Of a stretch of 45,251 nucleotides of DNA, positions 35,699-44,319 are shown piece by piece (the first letter of the stretch is position 1; every line of letters starts with the position of its first letter). The notes beneath the pieces are model-generated. The model had not been told where the DNA came from, did not search any database, and was given only the letters and a program-made list of their open reading frames with translations. Made by a program: the position numbers and the translations under genes. The DNA is from Sphingomonas sp. 32-66-10 (lineage in GTDB: Bacteria; Pseudomonadota; Alphaproteobacteria; Sphingomonadales; Sphingomonadaceae): NCBI GenBank assembly GCA_002280565.1, contig NCEF01000021.1:1-45251 (forward strand), given 5' to 3'.

Positions 35699-38200
35699 AT
35701 GGCGGACGACACCCAACCCAATTTCGTGCTCAAATTCACGCGTGAGGATGCCGGGGACCGCTTTGCGGTGATCCGCCGCAAATGGTGGTTCAAGGTGCTG
35801 GCGTGGCTGGCGCTGCTCGCGGGCGTCGGGACGGTCGTGCTTTGGGCGTTGTTCCTGCGCGACCTGCCTTCGGTCGACAAGTTGCGCAGCTATGAGCCGC
35901 CGCTGCCGACCAATATCCGCGCCGGGGATGGCACGCCGCTGCGCAGCTATGCCCGCGACCGCCGGGTCGAATTGTCGTTCGAGGAATATCCCAAGCTGAT
36001 GGTCGGCGCGTTCCTGTCAGCCGAGGACAAGACGTTTTTCCAGCATAGCGGCGTCGATTATCCGGGGCTGGTGCGCGCCGCGTGGCAGGGGCTGACCAGC
36101 GGCGAGACGCCGCGCGGCACCTCGACCATCACGCAACAGGTGGCAAAGAACCTGCTGCTGACCAACGAGGTCAGCTATGTCCGCAAGGCGCGCGAGGCAA
36201 TCCTGGCGTTCCGCATCGAGAACAGTCTGTCCAAGGAACAGATTCTCGAGCTCTATCTCAACCAGATCGCGCTCGGGCGGAATGCGTTCGGGGTCGAGGC
36301 GGCGGCCAATGCCTATTTCGACAAGAGCGTGCGCGAACTGACCATCCCGCAATTCGCCTATCTGGCAATCCTGCCCAAGGGTCCGAGCAATTACATGCCC
36401 GAACGGCACGAGAAGCGCGCAATCGAGCGGCGCAACTGGGTGCTCGGGCAGATGCTCGAAAACGGCTATATCGACGCGGCGCAGCACAGCGCCGCGATCG
36501 CCGCGCCGCTAGGCGCGGTACCGCGCAAGACGCCCAAGACCGACCCGCTCGGCGGCTATTTCATCGAAGAGGTGCGCCGCCAGCTGATCGACAAGTTCGG
36601 CGAGACCGAGGAATCGGGGCCGTACAGCGTCTATGCTGGCGGACTATGGGTGCGGACGTCATTCGATCCCGAGCTGCAAAAGGCGGCGCAGAAAGCGTTG
36701 CGCGACGGCCTGATCCGCTATGATCGTGGGCGCGGCTGGTCGGGACCGATGCGCGAAAAGCCGTTCGAGGGCGATGGCTGGCGCAGCGCGTTGCTCAACG
36801 AGAATATCGACCTCGATTATGAGGATTGGCGCGCGGCCATTGTGATTTCGAAAACCAGGTTCAGTGCGCAGATCGGCTTCGGCGATGGCGGCACCGGAGT
36901 ACTGCCGCGCGGCGGTGCGCAGATGCCGGTGCGCGGCAAGGGCGGCACTTCCTTCGCCGCCCTCAAGCCCGGCGACGTCATTGCAGTCGCACCGGAAGGC
37001 GGCGTGTTCGGCCTGCGCTCGGTTCCCAAGATTTCGGGCGGGATGGTGGTCGAAGACCCGCGTTCGGGCCGCATCCTTGCGATGCAGGGCGGCTTCGACG
37101 CGACGGTGCAGGCGTTCAACCGCGCGACCCAGGCGCAGCGTCAGCCGGGTTCGACGATCAAGCCGATCGTCTATGCCGCCGCGCTGGAAAACGGCATGAC
37201 CCCGGCGTCGATCATCGTCGATGGCCCGTTTTGCGTGTGGCAGGGCGCGGCGCTGGGCGAGAAATGTTTCCGCAATTTCGGCAATACCCGCGGCGCGGGG
37301 CCGCGCACGATGCGCTGGGGCATCGAACAGTCGCGCAACCTGATGACCGTGCAGGCGGCGAACCAGACCGGCATGGACAAGGTCGTCGACCTGATGCAGC
37401 GGATGGGCGTCAGCCAGCAGAAATACCCGCCCTACCTATCCTACGCGCTTGGCGCGGGCGAGACGACGGTGATGCGGATGGTCAACGCCTATTCGATCCT
37501 GGTAAATCACGGCCGCGCGCTCAATCCGACGCTGATCGACTTCGTCCAGAACCGCCATGGCAAGGTGGTATGGCCGGAAAACTGGCGTCCGTGCGACCGC
37601 TGCAACATGCCCGATTGGGACGGCAAGCCGATGCCGCGCCCGGCCAATCGCGCGCGCCAGGTGCTCGACGCGATGAGCGCGTACCAGATGGTGCACATCA
37701 CCGAAGGCGTGATCCAGCGCGGCACCGCCACGGTGTTGCGCGACCTCAATCGCCCGGTCATGGGCAAGACCGGCACCTCGTCCGGCCCGCGCGACGTGTG
37801 GTTCATCGGCGGCACGCCGCAAATGGTCGCGGGCCTGTATATGGGCTATGACACGCCGACCAACCTGGGCGGCTATGCGCAGGGCGGCACCATCGCCGCG
37901 CCGATCTTCAAGGCGTTCGCGCAAAAGGCGCTGGAGAAAGAAGACGTCCTGCCCTTCACCGCGCCGGCCGGCATGCGCATGGTCCGCATCGACCGCACCA
38001 CCGGCAAGCGCGTGTTCGGTGCCTGGCCCGGCACCGACCCCAAGGGCGCAGTGATCTGGGAAGCGTTCAAGCCCGAGAGCGAACCGCGCCGCCGCAGCCG
38101 CGGTGAGGAGGAAGCGCCCAAGGCCGAAGTCAAGAAAAAGGCCGTGCAGCGGGAACAGCGCGACAGCGACTTCTTGCAACGCGAGGGCGGAATCTATTAG
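35699..38200 (+). CDS. Penicillin-binding protein 1A (bifunctional GT51/transpeptidase)
   Basis: An 833-residue class A PBP that polymerises and cross-links peptidoglycan. A cytosolic tail is followed by one membrane helix at about 32-53. The GT51 domain has AEDKTFFQHSGVDYPG (Glu109), RGTSTITQQVAKNL, and the LELYLNQIALGRNAFGVEAA region. An OB-like insertion spans about 320-430. The transpeptidase has SxxK in QPGSTIKP (Ser485, Lys488), SRN (545-547) and KTGTSS (690-695). A charged C-terminal tail (RRRSRGEEEAPKAEVKKK) follows. Its ATG 35699 overlaps no neighbour; a clear ribosome-binding site is weak. A REP-like inverted repeat follows. Confidence 0.96.
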   Translation: MADDTQPNFVLKFTREDAGDRFAVIRRKWWFKVLAWLALLAGVGTVVLWALFLRDLPSVDKLRSYEPPLPTNIRAGDGTPLRSYARDRRVELSFEEYPKLMVGAFLSAEDKTFFQHSGVDYPGLVRAAWQGLTSGETPRGTSTITQQVAKNLLLTNEVSYVRKAREAILAFRIENSLSKEQILELYLNQIALGRNAFGVEAAANAYFDKSVRELTIPQFAYLAILPKGPSNYMPERHEKRAIERRNWVLGQMLENGYIDAAQHSAAIAAPLGAVPRKTPKTDPLGGYFIEEVRRQLIDKFGETEESGPYSVYAGGLWVRTSFDPELQKAAQKALRDGLIRYDRGRGWSGPMREKPFEGDGWRSALLNENIDLDYEDWRAAIVISKTRFSAQIGFGDGGTGVLPRGGAQMPVRGKGGTSFAALKPGDVIAVAPEGGVFGLRSVPKISGGMVVEDPRSGRILAMQGGFDATVQAFNRATQAQRQPGSTIKPIVYAAALENGMTPASIIVDGPFCVWQGAALGEKCFRNFGNTRGAGPRTMRWGIEQSRNLMTVQAANQTGMDKVVDLMQRMGVSQQKYPPYLSYALGAGETTVMRMVNAYSILVNHGRALNPTLIDFVQNRHGKVVWPENWRPCDRCNMPDWDGKPMPRPANRARQVLDAMSAYQMVHITEGVIQRGTATVLRDLNRPVMGKTGTSSGPRDVWFIGGTPQMVAGLYMGYDTPTNLGGYAQGGTIAAPIFKAFAQKALEKEDVLPFTAPAGMRMVRIDRTTGKRVFGAWPGTDPKGAVIWEAFKPESEPRRRSRGEEEAPKAEVKKKAVQREQRDSDFLQREGGIY

Positions 38201-38206
38201 CGGCAC

Positions 38207-38289
38207 TCGTCGCCCCAGCGAACGCTGGGGTCTTGTGCCTCCCGCCGCTTGCTTGTGGCTTGAGACCCCGGCTCTCGCTGGGGTGACGA
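38207..38289. repeat. REP-like inverted pair between PBP1A and prfB
   Basis: Two arms, 38207-38232 and 38264-38289, are imperfect inverted copies of each other. Each folds on itself: ccccagcg-aa-cgctgggg in the first, accccggc-tctc-gctggggt in the second. This arrangement matches bacterial REP/BIME elements. It starts 7 bp after the PBP1A stop and may protect the mRNA 3' end. Confidence 0.7.
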
Positions 38290-38311
38290 ATTGTTTGAAA
38301 GGTCAGTTACA

Positions 38312-39439
38312 ATGCGCGCCGAAGCGCAGGCATATGCCGACAAGATCAACGCCGCGCTTGCCCTGCTGCGCCGCTTCATCGACTGGGACAAGGCGCTGCG
38401 CCGGCTCGACGAGCTGAATGCGCGCGTCGAGGACCCGACCTTATGGGACAAGCCCCGCGAGGCGCAGGAGGTGATGCGCGAGCGGCGTCGGCTCGACGAA
38501 TCGATCACCGCGACCCGGGCGATCGAGCGCGAGCTGGCCGAAACCGCCGAGCTGATCGAGATGGCCGAGGCCGAGGGCGACGAGGAAATGGCGGTCGAGG
38601 GCACGCAGGGCCTCGCCGCGCTCGCCGAACGCGCCGAGCAGGACAAGGTCAAGGCGCTGCTGTCGGGCGAAGCCGACGCCAACGACACCTATCTCGAAGT
38701 GCATTCGGGCGCGGGCGGTACCGAGAGTCAGGACTGGGCCGAGATGCTGCAGCGCATGTATTCGCGCTGGGCCGAACGCCATGGCTTCAAGGTCGAGCTG
38801 GTCGATTATCACGCCGGCGAACAAGCCGGGATCAAGTCGGCGACGCTGCTGATCAAGGGCGAAAACGCCTATGGCTATGCCAAGACCGAGAGCGGCGTGC
38901 ACCGGCTGGTCCGCATCTCGCCCTATGACAGCTCCGCGCGGCGGCACACCAGCTTCTCGTCGGTGTGGGTCTATCCGGTGATCGACGATTCGATCGACAT
39001 CGAGATCAACGAGAGCGACCTGAAGATCGACACCTATCGCGCGTCGGGCGCGGGCGGACAGCACGTCAACACCACCGATTCGGCGGTGCGCATCACGCAC
39101 GTGCCATCGGGCATCATCGTCGCCAGCCAGCAGGACCGGTCGCAGCACAAGAATCGCGCGACCGCGATGGGCATGCTGAAGGCGCGGCTGTACGAGGCGG
39201 AACTCGCCAAGCGCGAGGTGGCGGCGCTGGGCGAATATACCGCGAAGACCGAAATCGGCTGGGGCCACCAGATCCGCTCCTATGTCCTCCAGCCCTACCA
39301 GCTGGTGAAGGACCTGCGCACCGGGGTCACGTCCACAGCGCCGTCGGATGTGCTCGACGGGGCTCTCGACCCGTTCATGGCAGCTGCGCTATCACAGCGT
39401 GTGACCGGAGAGACGGTCGAGGTGGAGGACGTCGATTGA
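38312..39439 (+). CDS. prfB: Peptide chain release factor 2
   Basis: RF2 (375 residues) ends translation at UGA and UAA. The catalytic GGQ is at 248-250 (ASGAGGQHVNTTDSAV) and the stop-codon-reading tripeptide position reads SPY (203-205; VRISPYDSSARRHTSFSSV) where E. coli has SPF. No in-frame UGA or internal frameshift site is present: the reading frame is uninterrupted from MRAEAQAYADKINAAL, unlike E. coli prfB. The start is ATG 38312; a TTG at 38291 is upstream in frame. An SD-like stretch (gaaaggtc) lies ~12 bases upstream. The next gene's TTG start overlaps the stop. Confidence 0.96.
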   Translation: MRAEAQAYADKINAALALLRRFIDWDKALRRLDELNARVEDPTLWDKPREAQEVMRERRRLDESITATRAIERELAETAELIEMAEAEGDEEMAVEGTQGLAALAERAEQDKVKALLSGEADANDTYLEVHSGAGGTESQDWAEMLQRMYSRWAERHGFKVELVDYHAGEQAGIKSATLLIKGENAYGYAKTESGVHRLVRISPYDSSARRHTSFSSVWVYPVIDDSIDIEINESDLKIDTYRASGAGGQHVNTTDSAVRITHVPSGIIVASQQDRSQHKNRATAMGMLKARLYEAELAKREVAALGEYTAKTEIGWGHQIRSYVLQPYQLVKDLRTGVTSTAPSDVLDGALDPFMAAALSQRVTGETVEVEDVD

Positions 39440-40197
39440 GACTGGCCGGCGCTGCGTTGTTCCTGATCCCTGCAGCGCTGCTTGCTGCCTGTGACGAGAC
39501 GCGGCCGCGCCCCCAGCCTCAACCGAGCGAAGAGCTGGCCTTCCCGGCCGCCGACCGACCGGTCGCGCCGATCGTGTCGTCGCGCTGGTCCACCGAAGAA
39601 GCGCGCGACCGGCTGAACGAAGCCGATACGGTGATGAACCTCGCCGAAATCCGCCCCGGCACCACCGTTGCCGATATCGGCGCGGGCGAAGGCTATTACA
39701 CCGTCCGGCTTGCCGCGCGGGTCGGAGCGAAGGGCCGCGTGCTGGCGCAGGACATCGTCCCCGAGGTCCGCGACGCGCTGGCGCGGCGTGTGGCGCGCGA
39801 CCGACTCGACAATGTCAGCGTGCGGCTGGGCGAACCCGAGGATCCCAAGCTGCCCGACAACAGCTTCGATCGCGTCTTCATGGTGCACATGTATCACGAG
39901 ATCGAATCGCCTTACGAATTTCTGTGGCGGATGCGCCCGTCGCTGCGCCGCGACGGGCTGGTGGTGGTGGTCGATGCCGATCGCCCGACCGAGAATCACG
40001 GGACGCCACGCGCCCTGCTGCAGTGCGAGTTTGCCGCGGTCGGCTACGCCCAAGTGTCGATCCGCGACATGCCCTCGGCCGGCGGCTATCTCGCCATGTT
40101 CAAGGCCGAGGGACCGCGTCCTGAACCGTCGGCGATTCGCCCCTGCCCCAATCGCCCGAGCGCCAAGGCGAGCGGCAAGCCGATGGGCGACGAATAA
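39436..40197 (+). CDS. Class I SAM-dependent methyltransferase with lipoprotein signal, TTG start
   Basis: A 253-residue protein: a lipoprotein-type N-terminus LRLAGAALFLIPAALLAAC (Cys19) then a Rossmann methyltransferase (about 60-210) with VADIGAGEGYYTVRLAARVG (SAM loop) and NVSVRLGEPEDPKLPDNSFDRVFMVHMYHEIESP. The translation start is TTG at 39436, overlapping the prfB stop as TTGA, with a strong ggtggagg site 7 bases upstream. It is therefore coupled to prfB. A methyltransferase exported by a lipobox would lack SAM in the periplasm; either the N-terminus does not act as a signal, the enzyme is inactive, or a substrate is met there. The target is unknown. Confidence 0.8.
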   Translation: MRLAGAALFLIPAALLAACDETRPRPQPQPSEELAFPAADRPVAPIVSSRWSTEEARDRLNEADTVMNLAEIRPGTTVADIGAGEGYYTVRLAARVGAKGRVLAQDIVPEVRDALARRVARDRLDNVSVRLGEPEDPKLPDNSFDRVFMVHMYHEIESPYEFLWRMRPSLRRDGLVVVVDADRPTENHGTPRALLQCEFAAVGYAQVSIRDMPSAGGYLAMFKAEGPRPEPSAIRPCPNRPSAKASGKPMGDE

Positions 40198-40200
40198 GGG

Positions 40201-40656
40201 TTAGAGCAACCCGGCGGACCGAAAGCTCCACGTCGCGCCGCCGCGCCCGACCACGACATGATCGACCAGCCGGGTGTCCACCGCCGCGAGCGCGCGCGCG
40301 AGTCGGGCGGTGACGTCGCGGTCGGCGCGGCTGGGCCAGGCTTCGCCCAGCGGATGGTTGTGCGCCATCACAACCCGCGCCGCGTCCAGCAGAACCGCGT
40401 CGACGACGATCCGGCGCAGCGGCAGTTCCACCGCATCCGCCCAGGGCGACGTAATGCGGCGGGTACCGATCACGGCCCCGCGCGAGTCGCAAAAGGCGAA
40501 GACTGCAAGCTCATGCTGCGCATCGGCGATCTCGGCGGCAAGCCGGCTGGCCAGCGCGTCGGGGGGAGCTTCCGGGGAAAGAACGGACAACGCGCCAGCC
40601 ATCGGGCGAGCGTCGCGCGGCGGCTCTGCCGGGTCGAGCGCAACTGCGTCCGCCAT
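40201..40656 (-). CDS. RadC/JAB-type domain protein
   Basis: A 151-residue protein whose C-terminal part carries the JAB1/MPN-like RadC zinc motif: VMAHNHPLGEAWPSRADRDVT (His99, His101, Ser109, Asp112). Upstream are RRIVVDAVLLDAARV and the RadC-like strand AVFAFCDSRGAVIGTRRITS. It lacks the helix-hairpin-helix N-terminus of full RadC (~220 residues). RadC proteins have been linked to DNA recombination, but their enzymatic role is not settled. ATG 40656 is chosen; in-frame ATG 40734 would run into the thyA start. It is divergent from thyA with ~70 bp between and ends 3 bp after the methyltransferase stop. Confidence 0.8.
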   Translation of the reverse strand: MADAVALDPAEPPRDARPMAGALSVLSPEAPPDALASRLAAEIADAQHELAVFAFCDSRGAVIGTRRITSPWADAVELPLRRIVVDAVLLDAARVVMAHNHPLGEAWPSRADRDVTARLARALAAVDTRLVDHVVVGRGGATWSFRSAGLL

Positions 40657-40725
40657 GGTCGGACTTAACACCAAAATGGTGCGACCGTGCTTGGCGGCTC
40701 CGGGACGCTCGGCTAGGCTCGCCGC

Positions 40726-41520
40726 ATGCGGCAATATCTCGACCTGATGGAACGCGCGCTACGCGATGGCGCGGAGCAACAAGACCGAACCGGCGTGGGG
40801 ACGCGCAGCGTGTTCGGCCACCAGATGCGCTTCGACCTCAGCGAAGGCTTTCCGCTGCTGACCACCAAGAAGCTGCATATCCGGTCGATCTTCATCGAAT
40901 TGCTGTGGTTCCTGCGCGGCGACACCAATGTGAAGTGGCTGCAGGACCGCCGGGTCAGCATCTGGGACGAATGGGCGAATGAGGCGGGGGATCTCGGCCC
41001 GGTCTATGGCAAGCAGTGGCGCGACTGGGAGGCGCCGGACGGCCGCCATATCGACCAGATCAAGGAGTTGATCGAGACGCTGAAGACCAGCCCTGCCTCG
41101 CGCCGGATGGTTGTATCCGCCTGGAATCCCGGGGAATTGCACGCGATGGCGCTCGCCCCGTGCCACTGCCTGTTCCAGTGCCATGTCGCCAATGGCAAGC
41201 TGTCGCTGCAGCTGTATCAGCGCAGCGCCGACATCTTTCTGGGCGTGCCGTTCAACATCGCGAGCTATGCGCTGCTGACGCATATGCTGGCGCAGCAATG
41301 CGACCTTGAGGTCGGTGAGTTCATCTGGACCGGGGGCGATTGCCACCTCTACTCCAACCATGTCGAGCAGGCCGAGCTACAGCTGTCGCGCGCGCCGGGT
41401 CCGCTTCCCCGGCTCGAAATTCTGCGCCGCCCGCCGTCGATCGACGCCTATGAATATGAGGATTTCGCGCTGCACGATTATGTCGCGCAGCCGCATATCA
41501 AGGGCGCGGTGGCGGTTTGA
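40726..41520 (+). CDS. thyA: Thymidylate synthase
   Basis: 264 residues, the same length as E. coli ThyA, converting dUMP to dTMP with methylene-tetrahydrofolate. Catalytic Cys146 is in [13 protein letters not shown], preceded by [13 protein letters not shown]; the dUMP site carries [20 protein letters not shown], and [11 protein letters not shown] and the C-terminal HPHI-like [10 protein letters not shown] close the fold. ATG 40726 begins [12 protein letters not shown]. The stop overlaps the folA TTG start as TTGA, so the two folate-linked genes are coupled, as in many bacteria. Confidence 0.98.
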   Translation: MRQYLDLMERALRDGAEQQDRTGVGTRSVFGHQMRFDLSEGFPLLTTKKLHIRSIFIELLWFLRGDTNVKWLQDRRVSIWDEWANEAGDLGPVYGKQWRDWEAPDGRHIDQIKELIETLKTSPASRRMVVSAWNPGELHAMALAPCHCLFQCHVANGKLSLQLYQRSADIFLGVPFNIASYALLTHMLAQQCDLEVGEFIWTGGDCHLYSNHVEQAELQLSRAPGPLPRLEILRRPPSIDAYEYEDFALHDYVAQPHIKGAVAV

Positions 41521-41993
41521 TCACCTTTCATCTGGCGCGGGCGGAGAATGGCGTCATCGGAGTCGATGGCGACTTGCCCTGGCGGCTGCCTGCGGACCTC
41601 AAGCGGTTCAAGGCGCAGACCATGGGCAAGCCGATGGTGATGGGGCGCAAGACGTTCGCGGGGTTTCCCGCCCCCCTGCCCGGCCGTCGCCATATCGTGC
41701 TGACCCGCGATCCCGCCTGGCACGCCGAGGGGGCGGAGGTGGTGCATTCGGTCGCGGAAGCGCTGGAAATCGCGGGTGACGGCGATGTCGCGGTGATCGG
41801 CGGAGCGGAGATTTTCGCGTTATTTCTGACACTTGCTGAGCGAATCGAGCTGACCGAGGTGCATGCGTCGCCGCAGGGCGATGCGGTGGTGCCGGCGTTC
41901 GGGGCGGAGTGGCGCGAGGTGGCGCGCGAGGATCACCCAGCCGAGGGCGAGCGGCCGGCCTATAGTTTCGTGACCCTCGAACGGCACCCCTGA
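41517..41993 (+). CDS. folA: Dihydrofolate reductase, TTG start
   Basis: A 158-residue enzyme that reduces dihydrofolate to tetrahydrofolate using NADPH and is the target of trimethoprim. The N-terminus [31 protein letters not shown] has the folate site with the acidic residue in [16 protein letters not shown] the NADPH site, and [14 protein letters not shown] the Gly-Gly loop. The start is TTG 41517, overlapping the thyA stop by 4 bases; no ATG is present near. Complete length for DHFR. Confidence 0.96.
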   Translation: MITFHLARAENGVIGVDGDLPWRLPADLKRFKAQTMGKPMVMGRKTFAGFPAPLPGRRHIVLTRDPAWHAEGAEVVHSVAEALEIAGDGDVAVIGGAEIFALFLTLAERIELTEVHASPQGDAVVPAFGAEWREVAREDHPAEGERPAYSFVTLERHP

Positions 41994-41999
41994 TCGTCA

Positions 42000-42020
42000 C
42001 CCCCGGGCTTGTTCCGGGGG
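42000..42020. repeat. Small REP-like palindrome after folA
   Basis: cccccgg and ccggggg form a stem around gcttgtt, 7 bp after the folA stop. Together with the palindromes at 17574, 38207, 43233 and 44318 it belongs to the GC-rich palindrome class of this genome. Confidence 0.55.
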
Positions 42021-42063
42021 CCACCTTGCCGCAACATCCGGTACAACGGATGGGGAGGGTGTC

Positions 42064-43233
42064 GTGAAAAAGTGGCTATGGGGTCTTTGCGCCCTGATCG
42101 CGGTGGCGTTGTTCGCCTTTTTCGCCTTTGCCCCCGGCTATGTCGAACAAGGGATGAATCAAGTCGTCGCGACCAAGTTGCCGACTGTGTCCGATTCCAC
42201 CCGCAAATTACACGCAGGTCTTCAGATCGCGGACATGCATGAGGACACGTTGCTGTGGAAACGCGACGTGCTGGAGCGCGCGGATCGCGGTCATGTCGAC
42301 CTGCCCCGGCTGATTGAGGGCAATGTCGCGCTGCAGGTGTTTTCGTCGGTGACCAAGACGCCGAAGAACCAGAATTACGACGCCAACAGCGCCGAGACCG
42401 ACAATATCACGCTGCTGACGGTGGCGCAGTTGCAGCCGCCGCGCACCTGGACCTCGCTGCTCGAACGCTCGCTGTTCCACGCCCAGAAGCTGGAGCGCGC
42501 GGCTGAGCGCTCGGGCGGACGGCTGCATGTCATCCGCAGTCCAGAAGAACTCGATATCCTGCTCGCAGCGCGCGAACTGGGGCAGAAGGCGACGGGCGGG
42601 CTCCTCTCGATCGAGGGGCTGCAGAATATGGAGGGCAAGCTCGAGAATCTCGACCGGCTCTACAATGCCGGCTTCCGCATGGCGGGGCTGGTGCATTTCT
42701 TCGACAATGAACTGGCCGGGTCGATGCATGGCGAGAAAAAGGGCGGGCTGACCCCGCTCGGCCGCCAGACGGTGCAGCGGATGGAGCAGCTCGGCATTAT
42801 CGTCGACATCGCGCATTCGAGCCATGCGACGGTGGCCGAAGTGCTCAAGATGGCGAAACGCCCGGTCGTCTCGAGCCATGGCGGGGTGCAGGCGGTGTGC
42901 AAGGTCAACCGCAACCTGAGCGACGCCGAGATTCGCGGCGTGGCGAAGACCGGCGGCGTGGTCGGCATCGGTTACTGGGACGCGGCGATCTGCGGGACCG
43001 AGCCGGAGAAGGTCGCGGCCGCGATCGCGCATGTCCGCGATCTGGTGGGGATCGACCATGTCGGGCTGGGGTCCGATTTCGACGGCGCGGTGACGACCGG
43101 GTTCGATACGGCGCAGCTGGTCTATGTGACGCAGGCTTTGGTCGATCGCGGGTTTACGCCGGAGGAGATTGGCAAGGTCATGGGCGGCAATGTGCTGCGG
43201 GTGCTGCGTGCGGGGATGGTGCCGGCTAACTAA
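42064..43233 (+). CDS. Membrane dipeptidase (peptidase M19), GTG start
   Basis: A 389-residue zinc dipeptidase anchored by one N-terminal helix (LWGLCALIAVALFAFFAF). Metal sites: ADMHEDTL (His and Asp), GLLSIEGLQNMEG (bridging Glu), VDIAHSSHATV and HGGVQAVC for the histidines, and GLGSDFDGAVTT (Asp). Family members hydrolyse dipeptides such as Xaa-Xaa with dehydro or D residues. The start GTG 42064 is supported by ggggaggg 6 bases upstream. Confidence 0.93.
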   Translation: MKKWLWGLCALIAVALFAFFAFAPGYVEQGMNQVVATKLPTVSDSTRKLHAGLQIADMHEDTLLWKRDVLERADRGHVDLPRLIEGNVALQVFSSVTKTPKNQNYDANSAETDNITLLTVAQLQPPRTWTSLLERSLFHAQKLERAAERSGGRLHVIRSPEELDILLAARELGQKATGGLLSIEGLQNMEGKLENLDRLYNAGFRMAGLVHFFDNELAGSMHGEKKGGLTPLGRQTVQRMEQLGIIVDIAHSSHATVAEVLKMAKRPVVSSHGGVQAVCKVNRNLSDAEIRGVAKTGGVVGIGYWDAAICGTEPEKVAAAIAHVRDLVGIDHVGLGSDFDGAVTTGFDTAQLVYVTQALVDRGFTPEEIGKVMGGNVLRVLRAGMVPAN

Positions 43234-43340
43234 TCCTCCCCCGCCAGGGGGAGGATTTGAGACTGCACGGCCGTCTGCGCGGCCGCCCCTCCACCACCCG
43301 CTGCGCGGGCGGTCCCCCTCCCCCAGCAAGCTGGGGGAGG
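43233..43340. repeat. Composite GC-rich palindromic element between M19 and ribF genes
   Basis: Starts with a perfect 10-bp stem (atcctccccc / gggggaggat, loop gcca, 43233-43256) and ends with an 11-bp stem (cctcccccagc / gctgggggagg, loop aa, 43317-43340). Between them lie shorter GC palindromes (cggccg..cggccg, cccgctgcgcggg). The outer stems are related in sequence, so the whole resembles a composite BIME-like unit. Confidence 0.75.
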
Positions 43341-43389
43341 AATTGCGAACAATTTGATTCCTGGCGTCGTCACCTTATAGCCCCCGCGC

Positions 43390-44319
43390 ATGGAGCGGCT
43401 GGACGGAGCGGCTTCGGTCCCTGCGCAGTTGCGCGGCGGGATCGTTGCGCTGGGGAATTTCGATGGCTTTCACCGCGGCCACCAGGCGGTGGTGGGCCGC
43501 GCCATGGCGCGTGCGCGCGATGAAGGGCGTCCGGTCATCGTCGCGACGTTCGATCCGCATCCGGTGCGGCATTTCCGGCCCGATACCCCGCCCTTTCGCC
43601 TGACCACGCTGGACCAGCGTGAGCGGCTGTTTGCGCAGGCGGGCGCGGACGCGATGCTGGTGTTCGGGTTCGACGCCAGCCTCGCCAGCCTGTCGGCGCG
43701 CGAATTTGCGCAGCAGCGCTTGTGCGAGTTGATCGGCGCGGGGGGCGTCGTCACCGGCGCGGACTTTACCTTTGGCAAGGGGCGCGACGGCGATGTCGCG
43801 GTGCTGGGCGATCTGGGCGCGGAGCTGGGGTTCAGCGTCGATACCGTGGCGCCGGTCGCGGCGGAGGGTGAGGTGGTGTCGTCGAGCCGCATCCGCGACG
43901 CGCTGCGGGAGGGGCGGCCGCGTGAGGCGGCGGCACTGCTGACGCGGCCGTTCGCGATCGAAGGCGTGGTCGAGGGGGGCGCGAAGCTGGGGCGGGAACT
44001 GGGCTATCCCACCGCCAATATCCGGCTCGGCGCGTATCTGCGCCCGCGTTATGGCATCTATGCGGTGCGCGGGCGGCTGGCGGACGGCCGCGTGCTCGAC
44101 GGCGTCGCGAATCTCGGCATCCGCCCGACGATCGATCCGCCAGTCGAGCTGCTCGAACCCTATTTCTTCGATTTCTCAGGCGATCTCTATGGCCAGAGCG
44201 TGGAGGTCCAGCTGATCGACTTCCTGCGCGACGAGGCGAAATATGACGATCTCGGCACGCTGAAGGCGCAGATCGCGCGCGATTGCGACGCGGCACGGGA
44301 AGCGCTGCGAATTACTTAG
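43390..44319 (+). CDS. ribF: Bifunctional riboflavin kinase/FAD synthetase
   Basis: A 309-residue enzyme making FMN and FAD. The N-terminal FAD synthetase carries VALGNFDGFHRGHQAVVGRA (nucleotidyltransferase HxGH) and VIVATFDPHPVRHF; SSSRIRDALREGRPREAAALL ends that domain. The C-terminal flavokinase has the GKLGRELGYPTAN-like AKLGRELGYPTANIRL, GIYAVRG, and DFSGDLYGQSVEVQLIDFLRDE. Full length. The ATG at 43390 follows the repeat element; a good ribosome-binding site is not seen. ileS follows downstream, past a palindrome, as is common. Confidence 0.97.
   Translation: MERLDGAASVPAQLRGGIVALGNFDGFHRGHQAVVGRAMARARDEGRPVIVATFDPHPVRHFRPDTPPFRLTTLDQRERLFAQAGADAMLVFGFDASLASLSAREFAQQRLCELIGAGGVVTGADFTFGKGRDGDVAVLGDLGAELGFSVDTVAPVAAEGEVVSSSRIRDALREGRPREAAALLTRPFAIEGVVEGGAKLGRELGYPTANIRLGAYLRPRYGIYAVRGRLADGRVLDGVANLGIRPTIDPPVELLEPYFFDFSGDLYGQSVEVQLIDFLRDEAKYDDLGTLKAQIARDCDAAREALRIT

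Noticed and set aside
38312-38420. Programmed +1 frameshift in prfB
   Set aside because: The reading frame is continuous through the region; no internal TGA or slippery site.
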